From assembly GCA_014804995.1 (NCBI GenBank), contig JAAUYS010000003.1, forward strand, positions 1-48,086: a DNA stretch of 48,086 bases, given 5' to 3'. The notes under the pieces were generated by a model. That model was not told the DNA's origin and did not search any database. It worked only from the letters and a program-made list of their open reading frames with translations. The first letter of the stretch is position 1; each line of letters opens with the position of its first letter. Positions 1 to 9,190 of this stretch are shown here, piece by piece. The position numbers were made by a program, and so were the translations under genes. Source of the stretch: Clostridia bacterium (GTDB taxonomy: Bacteria; Bacillota; Clostridia; Christensenellales; Borkfalkiaceae).

Positions 1-3000
1 TCAACAAGTTTGCAGAATTTAGGTTCGACAGTCTTTAATCTGTCAATAATTTTATCCTTAGACATATACTCTATCTGACTTAAAAACAATGGTTTCTTAT
101 CAAGCTTGAATTTCGTTAAACTATCGTATAAGTTGTCCGAAACGCAAAATTTATTAGTACAAATATCATTATAAACTGTCTGTGCAAAACCAAAGTCATA
201 CTCTTCCAAACAAACATCTTCTTCTTTATAAATATGCGCTCTGACTTCGAGGTCTACTTTGTTTTGAATGCATAAATATATAAGTCTCTTATTTGCCAAA
301 TTCTTTTGAAAAATATCAAGCATATCAAACTTTTTAATCAAAACTATAGGAGCTTTAACAAACATTTCTTGCGAAATATAAGTTATATCATTTTTTGATA
401 ATGTAGTAGTTTCTCTTAATATAATAGCTAGAGTCTCATCATTCGTAATTTTTGTAACCTCAGGAAGGGCGGTTTTAACTTGTTCAATAAAAAATTCGAC
501 CAAAAGCTGTCCATTAATTCTCGTATCTGAATTTGCCAAACAAAGACTTATCTCTTTATTAAAACTTAAGTTTTCCTTATAAAAATCAGCATTTAAAGAT
601 ATATAATAAGCTATTTTATTTGACAAGTTTGGATATGTCCTTAACAGACCCGAAATATTTGAAGCCGGGATGCCAATTTTGTTATTTTCAAGTAAGCAAC
701 CCATAACATTTTCAGATGGCAAAGTAGCCGGATAAGTCATCCGATTACTTTGTTTTTTTATTATTTCCGTCCTAGTTGGAAGAGAGATTTTTTCGTCATT
801 AATCAGTTCTCTAAAATCAGCATCTTTGAGTTCCAATTTTTCAGTGTTCAGCATAATCTCGCTTACATAATAACCAATATCAGCCAGTATATATGCCGAA
901 GTATCTTTGCTCTCCAAGTCTTTAATTAGAGTATTTCCACCTAGCTTTATTTTCTCTTCTTCATAATCATATAAGTTCGTTAAAAGATAAACAACATTTT
1001 TGTAATTGATACTCCAAATATTGCTTCTATCTATTTCTTTTAAGTCTTCTTTCGTGAACCCGAAATCCGCCAAATTTTCTATGATTATACCATGCGCTTT
1101 GAGAAAAGTTAATTTGTCTTTAAAAGTATATATTTGCTTGATAAATTCTTCATTGCCTTGTAAATAACTTTTGAAAATATCGAGTTCTATCTGCCTATTA
1201 ATTTCAGCTTCGGAACAATTTAACAGAACAAATTCCAGAAAACTTACTATTTTTTCTGATACCAAATCCGACTCTGTTATTAATTTGAATAAATCAGTTT
1301 TCTCCTCAACAATATATTTAATAAATTTTTTCGAATAAGAATCCTGCGAACGAATATAAGCGATTAAAAAATCACCTATTATTTTATCTGTAGAGTTTAG
1401 CAAAAGCTTTAAAGAATCAAATCGGTCTGTATTGGCTTCCGAGTTTTCAAATATATAATTGACCATATCAAAATTCAGAATACTGTCCACCTTGAACTTA
1501 TCGGCAGACAAATCGATTAAACCGATATTATCTAATTTTAAATCAAACTGGGGATCTTCTCTATTGAGTACAATCAAACAGTATTTTTCAACGTTTTTAG
1601 ACATAAATGTTTTGCCTTTTCTAAACAAATACTCTTTAAAATTATCGTTAATGTACCCGTTTTCTATAATCATTTTTAAAATGGTACTAACTGTTACACT
1701 TTGAAAAACTGTTTTATTATTAGCCTTGATATATGAAATTGCTCCCGAATATCGGCTCTTCTTATCATAAAGCTCGTTACTTTTCTTCTTTAACGTGTTA
1801 AGACCTTCTTGTTCGGAAGCGGTAAGAGTTGTTTTTCCATTATAGCTAGCTATTGATGAAGTGTTTCTATCTATTTCTTTATCAACATTAGCTATTTCTT
1901 GATTTAACAAAGTAGTAGCGTAATTAATTAGTTTTGTTAATTCTCCCTCTTCCCGCTCAAACTGCGCAAATTCTTTCGGGCAGAAATTCTTATACGCCAT
2001 TAGTGAAAATAATTGAACATGCTTATAGGTCTCTTCGTCTCCTGCAATTTGTTTAAGCCCACCTTCATTAGTGAAAGCAACACAGTCGTTTATTATGCAG
2101 TTTAATAGACGCATATCTTTTATGTAGAAAGATATATCATGAATAAAAGATTTGGGTAACCAGTTTTCACCCAAATTGGATTCCTTCAATCCTTCTAAAA
2201 TCTTATCGCGTACATTAAGTGTAGATAGGATTGGAGATATTGTCAAAATAATATCAAAAAACTTTACTCTATTTGTGGCATTCTTAAATATTTCATTACG
2301 CGTAGCATATAAAAAAGTAATTTTACCGCAATTGGCTTTGACTTTTTCGTTAGCATTCAAAATATTGTTTAGTTCGCGTAATTTTGTAAAAATACTTAAG
2401 TTGTTAAATCTATCTAAATCTTCAAAAATAACGACATTATATTTCGTCCTTTGAAAGAAGTATATAACCTCGTCTAAAAATTTATTAAGTAACGATTCTG
2501 CTTTGTCGGAAAAATCAATTTCAATATCGTAGACTGATATTTTAGAAATACTTATTGTCTTCACAATCAATATAGCAAACACCAAAAATGCCAGTCCACC
2601 AACTACGGGATAAACAATTTGGCAGAAGGGGAAATCGAAAATTTGAGTTCCGGTAAAGTTAAAGCCAAACAACGCAAATGCGGAACAACAAATAGCAGCG
2701 GAAATAATTAAAAAGAATAAACTCCAAAATTTACCGGCAACAAAGTTATTTATCCTTTTTATGTGTGAATGCGGTAAATCTTTTTTCTCTTTCTTATAGA
2801 GCATTTGCTGTAAGATGCTCTTTTCCAAAGCATTATCAATGTTAGATGAAATTTCATCATCTTCATTTGATTCTTCAGAATTGAACCTTGCCAAAGATAT
2901 ATTTAAGTATTTTAATTTCAATTCTTTAGCTGTATCATTCTTTTCAGGCACATATGTCTCTTGGAATGTTTTTAAAAAGCTACTCTTCCCGGCACCATAT

Positions 3001-3122
3001 TGTGCTACAATACCAATATTTTTTACATTATCATCCGCTACGCAATTCAATAGCAATTCAGCTTCTGAATTATAATCCGCGCTATTCTTCGGATATAATG
3101 GTAATAATTTGGTTTCCTCCAT
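1..3122 (-). CDS. YobI-type membrane P-loop NTPase (3' end cut by window edge)
   Basis: The reading frame stays open from an ATG at 3122 to the left edge, giving at least 1040 residues. A GGAG ribosome site lies about 9 bases upstream. The N-terminus has the LLPLYPKNSADYNSEAE block typical of YobI-like NTPases, a Walker A (AQYGAGKSS, about 40-48), two membrane helices (about 132-154 and 168-189) inserted in the NTPase domain, and a Walker B (VVIFEDLDRF, about 230-239). The rest is a long helical region with no motif I recognise. YobI-like proteins are large STAND/KAP-related ATPases thought to act in cell defence; a role in phage immunity here is inference. The gene is AT-rich and sits just past the 3' end of tRNA-Ser, a usual place for acquired cargo. 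Confidence 0.85.
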   Translation of the reverse strand, partial: MEETKLLPLYPKNSADYNSEAELLLNCVADDNVKNIGIVAQYGAGKSSFLKTFQETYVPEKNDTAKELKLKYLNISLARFNSEESNEDDEISSNIDNALEKSILQQMLYKKEKKDLPHSHIKRINNFVAGKFWSLFFLIISAAICCSAFALFGFNFTGTQIFDFPFCQIVYPVVGGLAFLVFAILIVKTISISKISVYDIEIDFSDKAESLLNKFLDEVIYFFQRTKYNVVIFEDLDRFNNLSIFTKLRELNNILNANEKVKANCGKITFLYATRNEIFKNATNRVKFFDIILTISPILSTLNVRDKILEGLKESNLGENWLPKSFIHDISFYIKDMRLLNCIINDCVAFTNEGGLKQIAGDEETYKHVQLFSLMAYKNFCPKEFAQFEREEGELTKLINYATTLLNQEIANVDKEIDRNTSSIASYNGKTTLTASEQEGLNTLKKKSNELYDKKSRYSGAISYIKANNKTVFQSVTVSTILKMIIENGYINDNFKEYLFRKGKTFMSKNVEKYCLIVLNREDPQFDLKLDNIGLIDLSADKFKVDSILNFDMVNYIFENSEANTDRFDSLKLLLNSTDKIIGDFLIAYIRSQDSYSKKFIKYIVEEKTDLFKLITESDLVSEKIVSFLEFVLLNCSEAEINRQIELDIFKSYLQGNEEFIKQIYTFKDKLTFLKAHGIIIENLADFGFTKEDLKEIDRSNIWSINYKNVVYLLTNLYDYEEEKIKLGGNTLIKDLESKDTSAYILADIGYYVSEIMLNTEKLELKDADFRELINDEKISLPTRTEIIKKQSNRMTYPATLPSENVMGCLLENNKIGIPASNISGLLRTYPNLSNKIAYYISLNADFYKENLSFNKEISLCLANSDTRINGQLLVEFFIEQVKTALPEVTKITNDETLAIILRETTTLSKNDITYISQEMFVKAPIVLIKKFDMLDIFQKNLANKRLIYLCIQNKVDLEVRAHIYKEEDVCLEEYDFGFAQTVYNDICTNKFCVSDNLYDSLTKFKLDKKPLFLSQIEYMSKDKIIDRLKTVEPKFCKLV

Positions 3123-3310
3123 TGTATATAACTCCAAAATAAAATTTCTCTTATAATTTATAACCCTTTTTTTACCATATTAGACAATTTTTTACATTTT
3201 ATTTGCCGATTCCTAATAGAAATTAAGCTGTATGTTACAATTTTATTTAGCTTTTAATTTTGATAATGTTACGTTAATTTATTGAATGTGCTGAATAACT
3301 TTCAAGTGTA

Positions 3311-3343
3311 AAAAAACGGGCGACATATAATTATGTTCGCCCA
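3311..3343 (-). terminator. Terminator downstream of tRNA-Ser
   Basis: On the minus strand a GGGCGA-CATA stem with one bulged A pairs across an ATTA loop and ends in CGCCC, followed by a T6 run. It lies directly after the CCA end of tRNA-Ser and probably ends its transcript. The reverse direction has no T-run, so it should work one way only. Confidence 0.7.
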
Positions 3344-3347
3344 TTAT

Positions 3348-3435
<88 letters not shown>

Positions 3436-3851
3436 ATCTGAAAATATTAAGTTTTTGGGTGCAAAATCAAGCAAAAATCATTTTGTAGAAAAATTTGTAG
3501 AAATCTCCGATTTGTCGTTTAATTTGTAGAAATTATCAACCGTTGGAGTTCCTACGATAATCTGCCGAAAACATATCGTTTTAGACCGAAAATCAAACAG
3601 TTTAGCAGATTTCAAAACAGTCAAGTAAATCCGTTGTAGAAAGATTTAGGGAAATAAACCCATTGAAATCAATCGCATTTCAAGACCGCCGCATTCGACC
3701 GCTCTGCCATCTCTGCATTTATTAAGTTTTATTACGTGCGGGCGAATGCGAGCATTCGTCGTACCGAAGCACGCAGTGCTTACCGCTCTGCCATCCTTCC
3801 TTTTTAAAACATTAATATTCTATCAAACAAAAACGGGCGTGTCAATCAAAT
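3436..3851. repeat. Relic attachment region: tRNA-Ser 5'-half repeat, TTTGTAGAAA repeats, palindromes
   Basis: No gene is seen here. Bases 3397-3433 (inside tRNA-Ser) are repeated perfectly at 3678-3714, 281 bp away, and ATTAAGTTTT follows both copies. Between them TTTGTAGAAA occurs at 3482, 3494 and 3523, with GTTGTAGAAA at 3633; these resemble integrase arm-binding sites. A third partial tRNA-like piece (CCGCTCTGCCAT at 3783-3794) follows two small palindromes, CGAATGC/GCATTCG and AAGCAC/GTGCTT. The simplest reading is the scar of an integrative element that lost its cargo, or one end of the element carrying the YobI gene. Confidence 0.65.
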
Positions 3852-4595
3852 TTACTTTTTATCGGAGTTTTCTCCAAGGACGTTTTTTACCTGACGCTCC
3901 ACTACCTCTTTAAAGTTGAAATTCTTTTTTATACCGTCCATTCTTCCCGTCTTATAATAGCTGTAAATTTGCTTGTCGGAAGCGTATATTAAGTGGTCGT
4001 ACAGGCACACGTTGTTCATACTGCAAATAAGTTGCAACTCCATTGTGAATTTATCGTCGCGCACGGACGGGTTTTCGTTCCCGCTTAAATGGTTATGCGC
4101 TACTAAAATTCCGTAAGGTTTAACCTTGGCTATCATACTTGCAAGATAGTCCGTCTCCACCTCCACTTTATGCACTTCGTTATCGGTAAAGGTCAAAACG
4201 CTTACAATCTTTCCGTTCTTTTCAAGGCAGTAAAGTTCAAGCGTTTCCGCCTGTTTGCCCCTAAGTCTCAGCTTAATAAATTCCGTAAAATCGCCGTAGC
4301 TTTTCAAGACGGCTACGCCTGAAGACGAGGGGCTTATTCTCTTTAAACACTCCCCCGCACACTTTAAATACAGGGCTACGTTTTCACCCACGCCGTCTAC
4401 TGCAGTAAGCTGTTCCGCACTGGCTGAAAGCACGCCTGAAAGCGAGCCGAAAGCATTTAAAAGAGCGTGCGCCACGGGGTTGGTATTCTTCCTCGGGTAC
4501 GCGTTGAAAAGCAAAATTTCAAGAAGCTCGTGGTCGTAAAGCCCGTCCCCTTCTTTAAGTTTTTCATACATTCTTTTCCTGTGTCCTTCGTGCAT
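3852..4595 (-). CDS. radC: RadC-like JAB/MPN domain protein
   Basis: A 247-residue protein starting MHEGHRKRM. This start is preferred over an ATG 20 codons upstream because a GAAGG ribosome site lies 7 bases before it and the extra residues are not RadC-like. The N-terminal half is helix-hairpin-helix-like (EILLFNAYPRKNTNPVAHAL; AVDGVGENVALYLKCAG). The C-terminal half has the JAMM metal motif H-x-H-x10-D in AHNHLSGNENPSVRDD. RadC proteins are probably metal-dependent hydrolases of unclear function; the old name DNA repair protein is historical. It is divergent from the phosphatase gene on the plus strand. Its 3' end meets the tRNA-Ser scar region. Confidence 0.88.
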   Translation of the reverse strand: MHEGHRKRMYEKLKEGDGLYDHELLEILLFNAYPRKNTNPVAHALLNAFGSLSGVLSASAEQLTAVDGVGENVALYLKCAGECLKRISPSSSGVAVLKSYGDFTEFIKLRLRGKQAETLELYCLEKNGKIVSVLTFTDNEVHKVEVETDYLASMIAKVKPYGILVAHNHLSGNENPSVRDDKFTMELQLICSMNNVCLYDHLIYASDKQIYSYYKTGRMDGIKKNFNFKEVVERQVKNVLGENSDKK

Positions 4596-4699
4596 AGCAA
4601 ACCTTCGCCCCGTTAATATTTTAATTATAAATTTCCGCCCGCAGTTTGTCAACAAAGCTTCTATAAAAATCGTCAGGTTGAAAATTTATTTGTTTATTA

Positions 4700-4728
4700 T
4701 TGACTTAAAAAATAATGTTGGCTATAAT
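4700..4728 (+). promoter_or_regulatory. Strong promoter with start codon at the expected +1
   Basis: TTGACT (4700-4705), a 17-base spacer and a perfect TATAAT (4723-4728). The ATG of the phosphatase gene is at 4735, seven bases after the -10 box. The predicted transcript therefore has almost no leader, and no ribosome site is possible between the two. Confidence 0.8.
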
Positions 4729-4734
4729 TATGCT

Positions 4735-5532
4735 ATGCGTATAGAGCGGATTAAATTGAAAAAGCTTTCCAACACCCGTGATTTAGGCGGGTTCCCCACG
4801 GAAAGCGGAAAGACAATTAAATACGGTAAACTCATACGGAGCGGACGGCTTTACAACATCCCCGAAGAAACGGTTGCAAGCCTTGAAGCTATGCACATAA
4901 CTACAATTGTAGACCTGCGCATAGAACGCGAAAGATTAGACTACCCCTGCGTTGAAATAAAGGGCGCAAAGCAGGTTAATTTGCCCCTCGTCATAACTGC
5001 CACAACGGGTATAACCTATACCAAGAGTATGGCAAGCACTATGAACGCAGAGAGCAAGCGCATTAAAAAAGAGTTCGGAACTGCCGACGAGTATATGAAA
5101 AGCGTTTACGAAATTATACTCTTCGACAAGCAGTCGCAGGCAAAATTGAAAGAGTTTTTTGACCTTGTCATTGCTGACGAAAACTGTATTTTATGGCACT
5201 GCAACGCCGGCAAGGACAGAACGGGCATAACGGCAATGCTGCTTGAGTCCGTCCTCGGCGTAGACGAAAAGCTGATAATCGATGACTACGTCATTTCAAA
5301 TAAGTTCCAGCGCACTAAGCGCACGCTTCAAAAAGCGGGGCTTCTAATTGCGCCCATACGGCACGACTTCAAGCAAATTTTATACGTTTTAATGAAGGCT
5401 AAACCGACGTTCATTACCTCCTCTATTTCGGCGATAAAGGAGCGGTACGGAACTGTAATAAACTACTGCAAAGAAGCGTTGGGTCTTACCGACGACGACA
5501 TAAATTTTTTAAGAGACAAATACCTTGAATAA
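4735..5532 (+). CDS. Tyrosine/serine protein phosphatase (Y_phosphatase3 family), probably leaderless
   Basis: A 265-residue cytosolic phosphatase. RIERIKLKKLSNTRDLGG is the usual N-terminal block of this family, and HCNAGKDRTG carries the C-x5-R phosphate-binding loop with catalytic Cys and Arg. It should remove phosphate from tyrosine or serine residues, or from phosphoinositides as some relatives do; the substrate is unknown. The frame extends up to a TTG at 4678, but that would place the promoter -10 box inside the gene, so ATG 4735 is chosen. The gene stands alone between radC and glmS and ends at a strong shared terminator. Confidence 0.88.
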   Translation: MRIERIKLKKLSNTRDLGGFPTESGKTIKYGKLIRSGRLYNIPEETVASLEAMHITTIVDLRIERERLDYPCVEIKGAKQVNLPLVITATTGITYTKSMASTMNAESKRIKKEFGTADEYMKSVYEIILFDKQSQAKLKEFFDLVIADENCILWHCNAGKDRTGITAMLLESVLGVDEKLIIDDYVISNKFQRTKRTLQKAGLLIAPIRHDFKQILYVLMKAKPTFITSSISAIKERYGTVINYCKEALGLTDDDINFLRDKYLE

Positions 5533-5538
5533 AACCCG

Positions 5539-5572
5539 CCGCCCCGACGTAAAGATATGTCGGGGCGGTTTT
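5539..5572. terminator. Bidirectional terminator between phosphatase gene and glmS
   Basis: CCGCCCCGAC and GTCGGGGCGG form a perfect 10-bp stem with a 10-base loop, followed by TTTT on the plus strand and preceded by AAAA. It lies between two converging genes. Confidence 0.85.
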
Positions 5573-5602
5573 ATATGTAAAAAGCAAATAGCTTTGCTTG
5601 CT

Positions 5603-7372
5603 TTATTCTACGGTTACGCTCTTTGCCAAGTTTCTGGGTTTGTCGGGGTCGCGCTTTAAAACGACTGCCGTCTTATAGGCAAGCGTCTGTATAGCCACTG
5701 CCGTAACTAATGGCGAAAGATATTTGTCGCATTCCGGAAGAAGAATAACCTGCAACTTGTTTGAAAGCCTTTCCTTTACCTCTTTTACGGTGGTAATTAC
5801 CGCAACCTTGCCCCCGCGGGAAAGAACCTGCTCCACAGCATTTTCGCTCTTTCCGGCAAGCGCTGGGTCGGTAATTATAAATATCGATGCCACGTTCACG
5901 TCAATTAGCGCAAGCGTGCCGTGTTTAAGCTCTGCGGAGGGATAGCCCTCGCCGGGGATATAAGTAATTTCTTTCAGCTTTAAACTGCCTTCAAGCGCGA
6001 CTGCGTAATCTATATCTCTGCCCATAAAGTACACGCCCGTGCTTGAAGCGCACACGTGTGCAAGTGAACGCATATCCAAGCTTTCAAGCGTACTTCTGCA
6101 AACGGGAGGAATTTTCAAAAGCTCTTTGGCGCGGTCGCCGTCAAGGCTTTCGCCCGCAAGCACTATTGCCGAGAGGTACAGGGCGGTAATCTGACCGGTG
6201 TAACTTTTTGTTGCGCACACGCAAATTTCAGGACCGGACGCCACGGGTACGACTACCGTTGCAAGTCTTGTCAACTGAGAAAGTCTTGAATTAGTAACGG
6301 CAATGACCCTCGCGCCCATAGAGAGGGCTAGCCTTGCGACTTCTACCGTGTCGGCAGTTTCCCCGCTCTGGCTTACGGCAAATACCGCTGTGTTTGCGTC
6401 CATAACGGGGTTTTTGTATCTAAGCTCACCCGCGGTTTCGCACTCGACGGGTATGCGGGCAAAACACTCAAAATACCTTTTGCCTATAAGGGAAGCGTGA
6501 TACGCAGTTCCGCACCCCGTAATTATTATGCGGGTAACGTCCTTAAGCGCTTTTGAAAGCTTTGCCTCGATGCTGTTAAAAGCCTTGTGCGTAGCCTCTA
6601 TGGACATAGGCACTTCTCTAAGCTCTTTAAGCATATAGTGGGGACACCCGTCCAAGCCTAAGCTTTGGCAGACGGCAAGGTTGGGGGAAACTTCCCTTGA
6701 AACGGGTTGCAGGCTTTCGTCGAATATTTTTACCCCGTGCGCGGTGAGTTCGGCAAAGTCGCCGTCCTCTAAAACGCTTATCTTGTCGGCAAGTCCCGCA
6801 AGGGCGGGTTCGTCGCTGGCGCAAAAATACTGACCGTCGCCAAGCCCCAAAATTACGGGGCTTTTGTTTTTGGCTACTACTATTCTCTCCTCGTCTTCGC
6901 ATATTGCCATCAGTGCATATGACCCTTTAAGCAATTTAACGGTTTTGAAAAGAGCCTTCAGCAAATCGCCGTCGTAGTTTTGGGCAATGAGGTGGGCGAC
7001 GACTTCGCTGTCCGTATCGGAAAGAAATTTTACGCCCTTTAAAATCAAGTCTTCTTTAAGGGGCAAATAGTTTTCTATAATTCCGTTATGTACTATTGAA
7101 ATTCCACCCGCGGAATGGGGGTGCGCGTTCTCGTCGGAGGGTAAGCCGTGCGTAGCCCAGCGGGTATGACCGATACCCATATCAGCCTTTAAACCTTTCA
7201 ATAAAGGAAGAAGTTTTTCAACCCTGCCTTCGCGCTTTACTACGGTGATTTTACCGTGCGACAGAAACGCGCAACCCGCGGAATCGTACCCGCGGTATTC
7301 AAGTCTTTTAAGCCCTTCGTATATTACTTCGGGGGCGTTTTTAACGCCGATACACCCTATAATACCACACAT
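5603..7372 (-). CDS. glmS: Glutamine--fructose-6-phosphate aminotransferase (isomerizing)
   Basis: A 589-residue enzyme making glucosamine-6-phosphate from fructose-6-phosphate and glutamine, the first step to UDP-GlcNAc for peptidoglycan. Cys2 in MCGIIGCIG is the glutaminase nucleophile; GHTRWATHG and HNGIIENY are conserved glutaminase blocks. Two SIS sugar-isomerase domains follow (TGCGTAYHAS, SQSGETADT; YIPGEGYPSAELKHG), and the end DKPRNLAKSVTVE is the family C-terminus. It begins 10 bases after glmM, so the two are co-transcribed. The gap is too short for a glmS ribozyme, so the riboswitch-type control known in bacilli is absent here. Confidence 0.97.
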   Translation of the reverse strand: MCGIIGCIGVKNAPEVIYEGLKRLEYRGYDSAGCAFLSHGKITVVKREGRVEKLLPLLKGLKADMGIGHTRWATHGLPSDENAHPHSAGGISIVHNGIIENYLPLKEDLILKGVKFLSDTDSEVVAHLIAQNYDGDLLKALFKTVKLLKGSYALMAICEDEERIVVAKNKSPVILGLGDGQYFCASDEPALAGLADKISVLEDGDFAELTAHGVKIFDESLQPVSREVSPNLAVCQSLGLDGCPHYMLKELREVPMSIEATHKAFNSIEAKLSKALKDVTRIIITGCGTAYHASLIGKRYFECFARIPVECETAGELRYKNPVMDANTAVFAVSQSGETADTVEVARLALSMGARVIAVTNSRLSQLTRLATVVVPVASGPEICVCATKSYTGQITALYLSAIVLAGESLDGDRAKELLKIPPVCRSTLESLDMRSLAHVCASSTGVYFMGRDIDYAVALEGSLKLKEITYIPGEGYPSAELKHGTLALIDVNVASIFIITDPALAGKSENAVEQVLSRGGKVAVITTVKEVKERLSNKLQVILLPECDKYLSPLVTAVAIQTLAYKTAVVLKRDPDKPRNLAKSVTVE

Positions 7373-7382
7373 AAAAAACTCC

Positions 7383-8732
7383 TTACTTTATTAAGCAGTT
7401 TGCCTCGATTTTTGAAGAAAGTATTTTACAGGCTAAGGCGCAGGATTCTTCGCTTTCGCCCTCCGCCATAACGCGCACCACGCGCTCAGTACCCGACGGA
7501 CGGACTATAATTCTAACGTCCAAATCGTGGGTAAGCCTTTCCGAGAGGGATAAAACCCCGTCCATAGCCTTGACCTTATCCACGACGGGTACGCTTAAAG
7601 CAACCTGAGGGAAGCTTTTATAACCCTTTAAAAGTCCGTCAAACCCGCCGTTTTCAACCATAGCTTCCATAATCATAATCGCGGTAACCAAGCCGTCGCC
7701 CGTAGTTTCGTATTTAGAAAACACGACGTGTCCGCTTCTTTCCCCGCCCAAAACCGCGCCCGTTTTTGTCATAGTATCGCAGACGCATTTATCCCCCACG
7801 GCACAAATTTCACAGTCTATCCCGCGGGAGGAAAGGGACTTCACAAGCCCGCCGTTACTTAAAACGGTGCAGACTATTTTAGAATGCGCAAGCTCGCCCC
7901 TGCTTTTAAGGTAATTTGCCGAAATATACATTTCCTCGTCGCCGGAGATGACGTTGCCGTTACCGTCAACGGCGATACATCTGTCTGCGTCGCCGTCAAA
8001 GGCAAAGCCAATGTCCAAAGAGTTTTCCACGACCAGGTTTTTAAGCGCTTCGATATGAGTAGAGCCGACGTTATCGTTTACGTTGGTTCCGTCGGGGTCA
8101 ACGCCTATGCAGTAAGTCTTAGCGCCGAGGGCGTCAAACACGCTACGCGCAATGTTAAAGGCGCTGCCGTTAGCCCCGTCAAGCCCGACGCGCAAGCCCT
8201 TATAAGAGCAGGTTGCAAGCGAAATAAGATGCCCTATATAGCGGTTTCTGCCGGCAACGAAGTCTACCGTTCTGCCTATGTCCCTGCCACGCGCAAAGGG
8301 GACGTCTTCCCCGCCAAAGGGAGTAAAATCTCCGTCCAGATAGCTTTCCACCACGGAAATGACGTTATCGTCCATCTTTTCGCCCTGCGCGTTAAGAAGC
8401 TTAATGCCGTTATCGTAAAAGGGGTTGTGGCTTGCGGAAACCATTATTCCGCAGTCGAACCCCTCGCACCGCGTAACGTACGAAACGGAGGGGGTAGTAG
8501 TTACGTGCATTATGTAGGCGTCCCCGCCCGAAGAAGTCAGTCCGCACGCAAGTGCGTATTCAAGCATATAAGAAGAAAGGCGGGTGTCCTTGCCGATAAC
8601 GGCACGGCATTTACGCCCATCACGCAAGCCGAAGTACCAGCCGAGAACCCTGCCGACCTTGTAGGCGTGTTCGGCTGTAATAGTTACGCCGGCTTCGCCC
8701 CTGAACCCGTCTGTTCCGAAATATTTACCCGT
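7383..8732 (-). CDS. glmM: Phosphoglucosamine mutase, apparent ACG start codon
   Basis: Converts glucosamine-6-phosphate to glucosamine-1-phosphate. Motifs: GKYFGTDGFRG at the N-terminus, the phosphoserine loop SASHNPF, metal loop DGDADR, and RPSGTE phosphate binding. Family members normally begin M-x-K/R-YFGTDG. Here the codon at that position is ACG (8732-8730), placed 6 bases after a perfect AGGAGG, giving the usual length of about 449 residues. The only in-frame ATG is 12 codons upstream (8768), inside a CCGCA/TGCGG hairpin region without a ribosome site. A 38-codon ORF in another frame (8800-8684, AAGG site) overlaps this start. A sequence error (ATG to ACG) is the main alternative. Confidence 0.93.
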   Translation of the reverse strand, partial: TGKYFGTDGFRGEAGVTITAEHAYKVGRVLGWYFGLRDGRKCRAVIGKDTRLSSYMLEYALACGLTSSGGDAYIMHVTTTPSVSYVTRCEGFDCGIMVSASHNPFYDNGIKLLNAQGEKMDDNVISVVESYLDGDFTPFGGEDVPFARGRDIGRTVDFVAGRNRYIGHLISLATCSYKGLRVGLDGANGSAFNIARSVFDALGAKTYCIGVDPDGTNVNDNVGSTHIEALKNLVVENSLDIGFAFDGDADRCIAVDGNGNVISGDEEMYISANYLKSRGELAHSKIVCTVLSNGGLVKSLSSRGIDCEICAVGDKCVCDTMTKTGAVLGGERSGHVVFSKYETTGDGLVTAIMIMEAMVENGGFDGLLKGYKSFPQVALSVPVVDKVKAMDGVLSLSERLTHDLDVRIIVRPSGTERVVRVMAEGESEESCALACKILSSKIEANCLIK

Positions 8733-8800
8733 ATAAAACCTCCTGCCCGCATATCTGCGGAAAAACATATCAGTAAAAATACATTTAAATCACGGCGCAT

Positions 8801-9139
8801 ATATCCTTGCGGTAAAGGGGGGCTGCTCTTCTCCCCTTAAAAAGAAAATTTGCGGGGCGGTAAGTTCGACAAATTTCGATAAATTGCCTCCTCTTCCCCC
8901 GCCTTTCGCCCGTTTTTGCCGTCATAGCGCATATGTGTTTTAAAAGAAGTGTCTTTTATTACAGTTGTATTTAAAAACCTATGTGTTTTAATTCACTTTA
9001 ATTTCGGTGCAACCTTTCACCCGCAAAAAAGCCGTAATAAAGCATATGCCCTAAAACTTATTTGTGTTACCCTGCATTTTATCCCCGCCCCTCCCTTTAC
9101 AATTTGCGCCGAGGGAAAATTCTATCACTCCGCAATTTA
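8801..9139. other. Intergenic region, no gene seen
   Basis: The stretch between glmM and ktrB has no convincing coding frame on either strand. The minus strand holds an ATG-started 31-codon frame ending near 8839 without a ribosome site, which I do not call. GCATATG-type words recur (around 8929, 9043, 9155). I cannot place a clear promoter for glmM. Confidence 0.4.
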
Positions 9140-9168
9140 TTGACAACAAAAATTGCATATGCTAAAAT
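9140..9168 (+). promoter_or_regulatory. Promoter of ktrB-ktrA-comFC with overlapping palindrome
   Basis: TTGACA (9140-9145), a 17-base spacer and TAAAAT (9163-9168). The -10 box lies in an inverted repeat, TATGCT-aaaatta-AGCATA, which could be a regulator site or a leader hairpin. Confidence 0.75.
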
Positions 9169-9190
9169 TAAGCATATTTCAGGCGGATAA

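Noticed and set aside
1459-3142. Several plus-strand ORFs of 60-100 codons in the left part
   Set aside because: They are opposite-frame shadows of the continuous minus-strand YobI-type gene and have no ribosome sites or recognisable motifs.
5603-7382. A glmS ribozyme was looked for
   Set aside because: Only 10 bases separate glmM and glmS, so the ribozyme cannot fit; no such fold is seen upstream of glmM either.
7884-8840. A 318-codon plus-strand ORF opposite glmM
   Set aside because: glmM is certain on the other strand with all catalytic motifs; the long antisense frame is a by-product of GC-biased codons.
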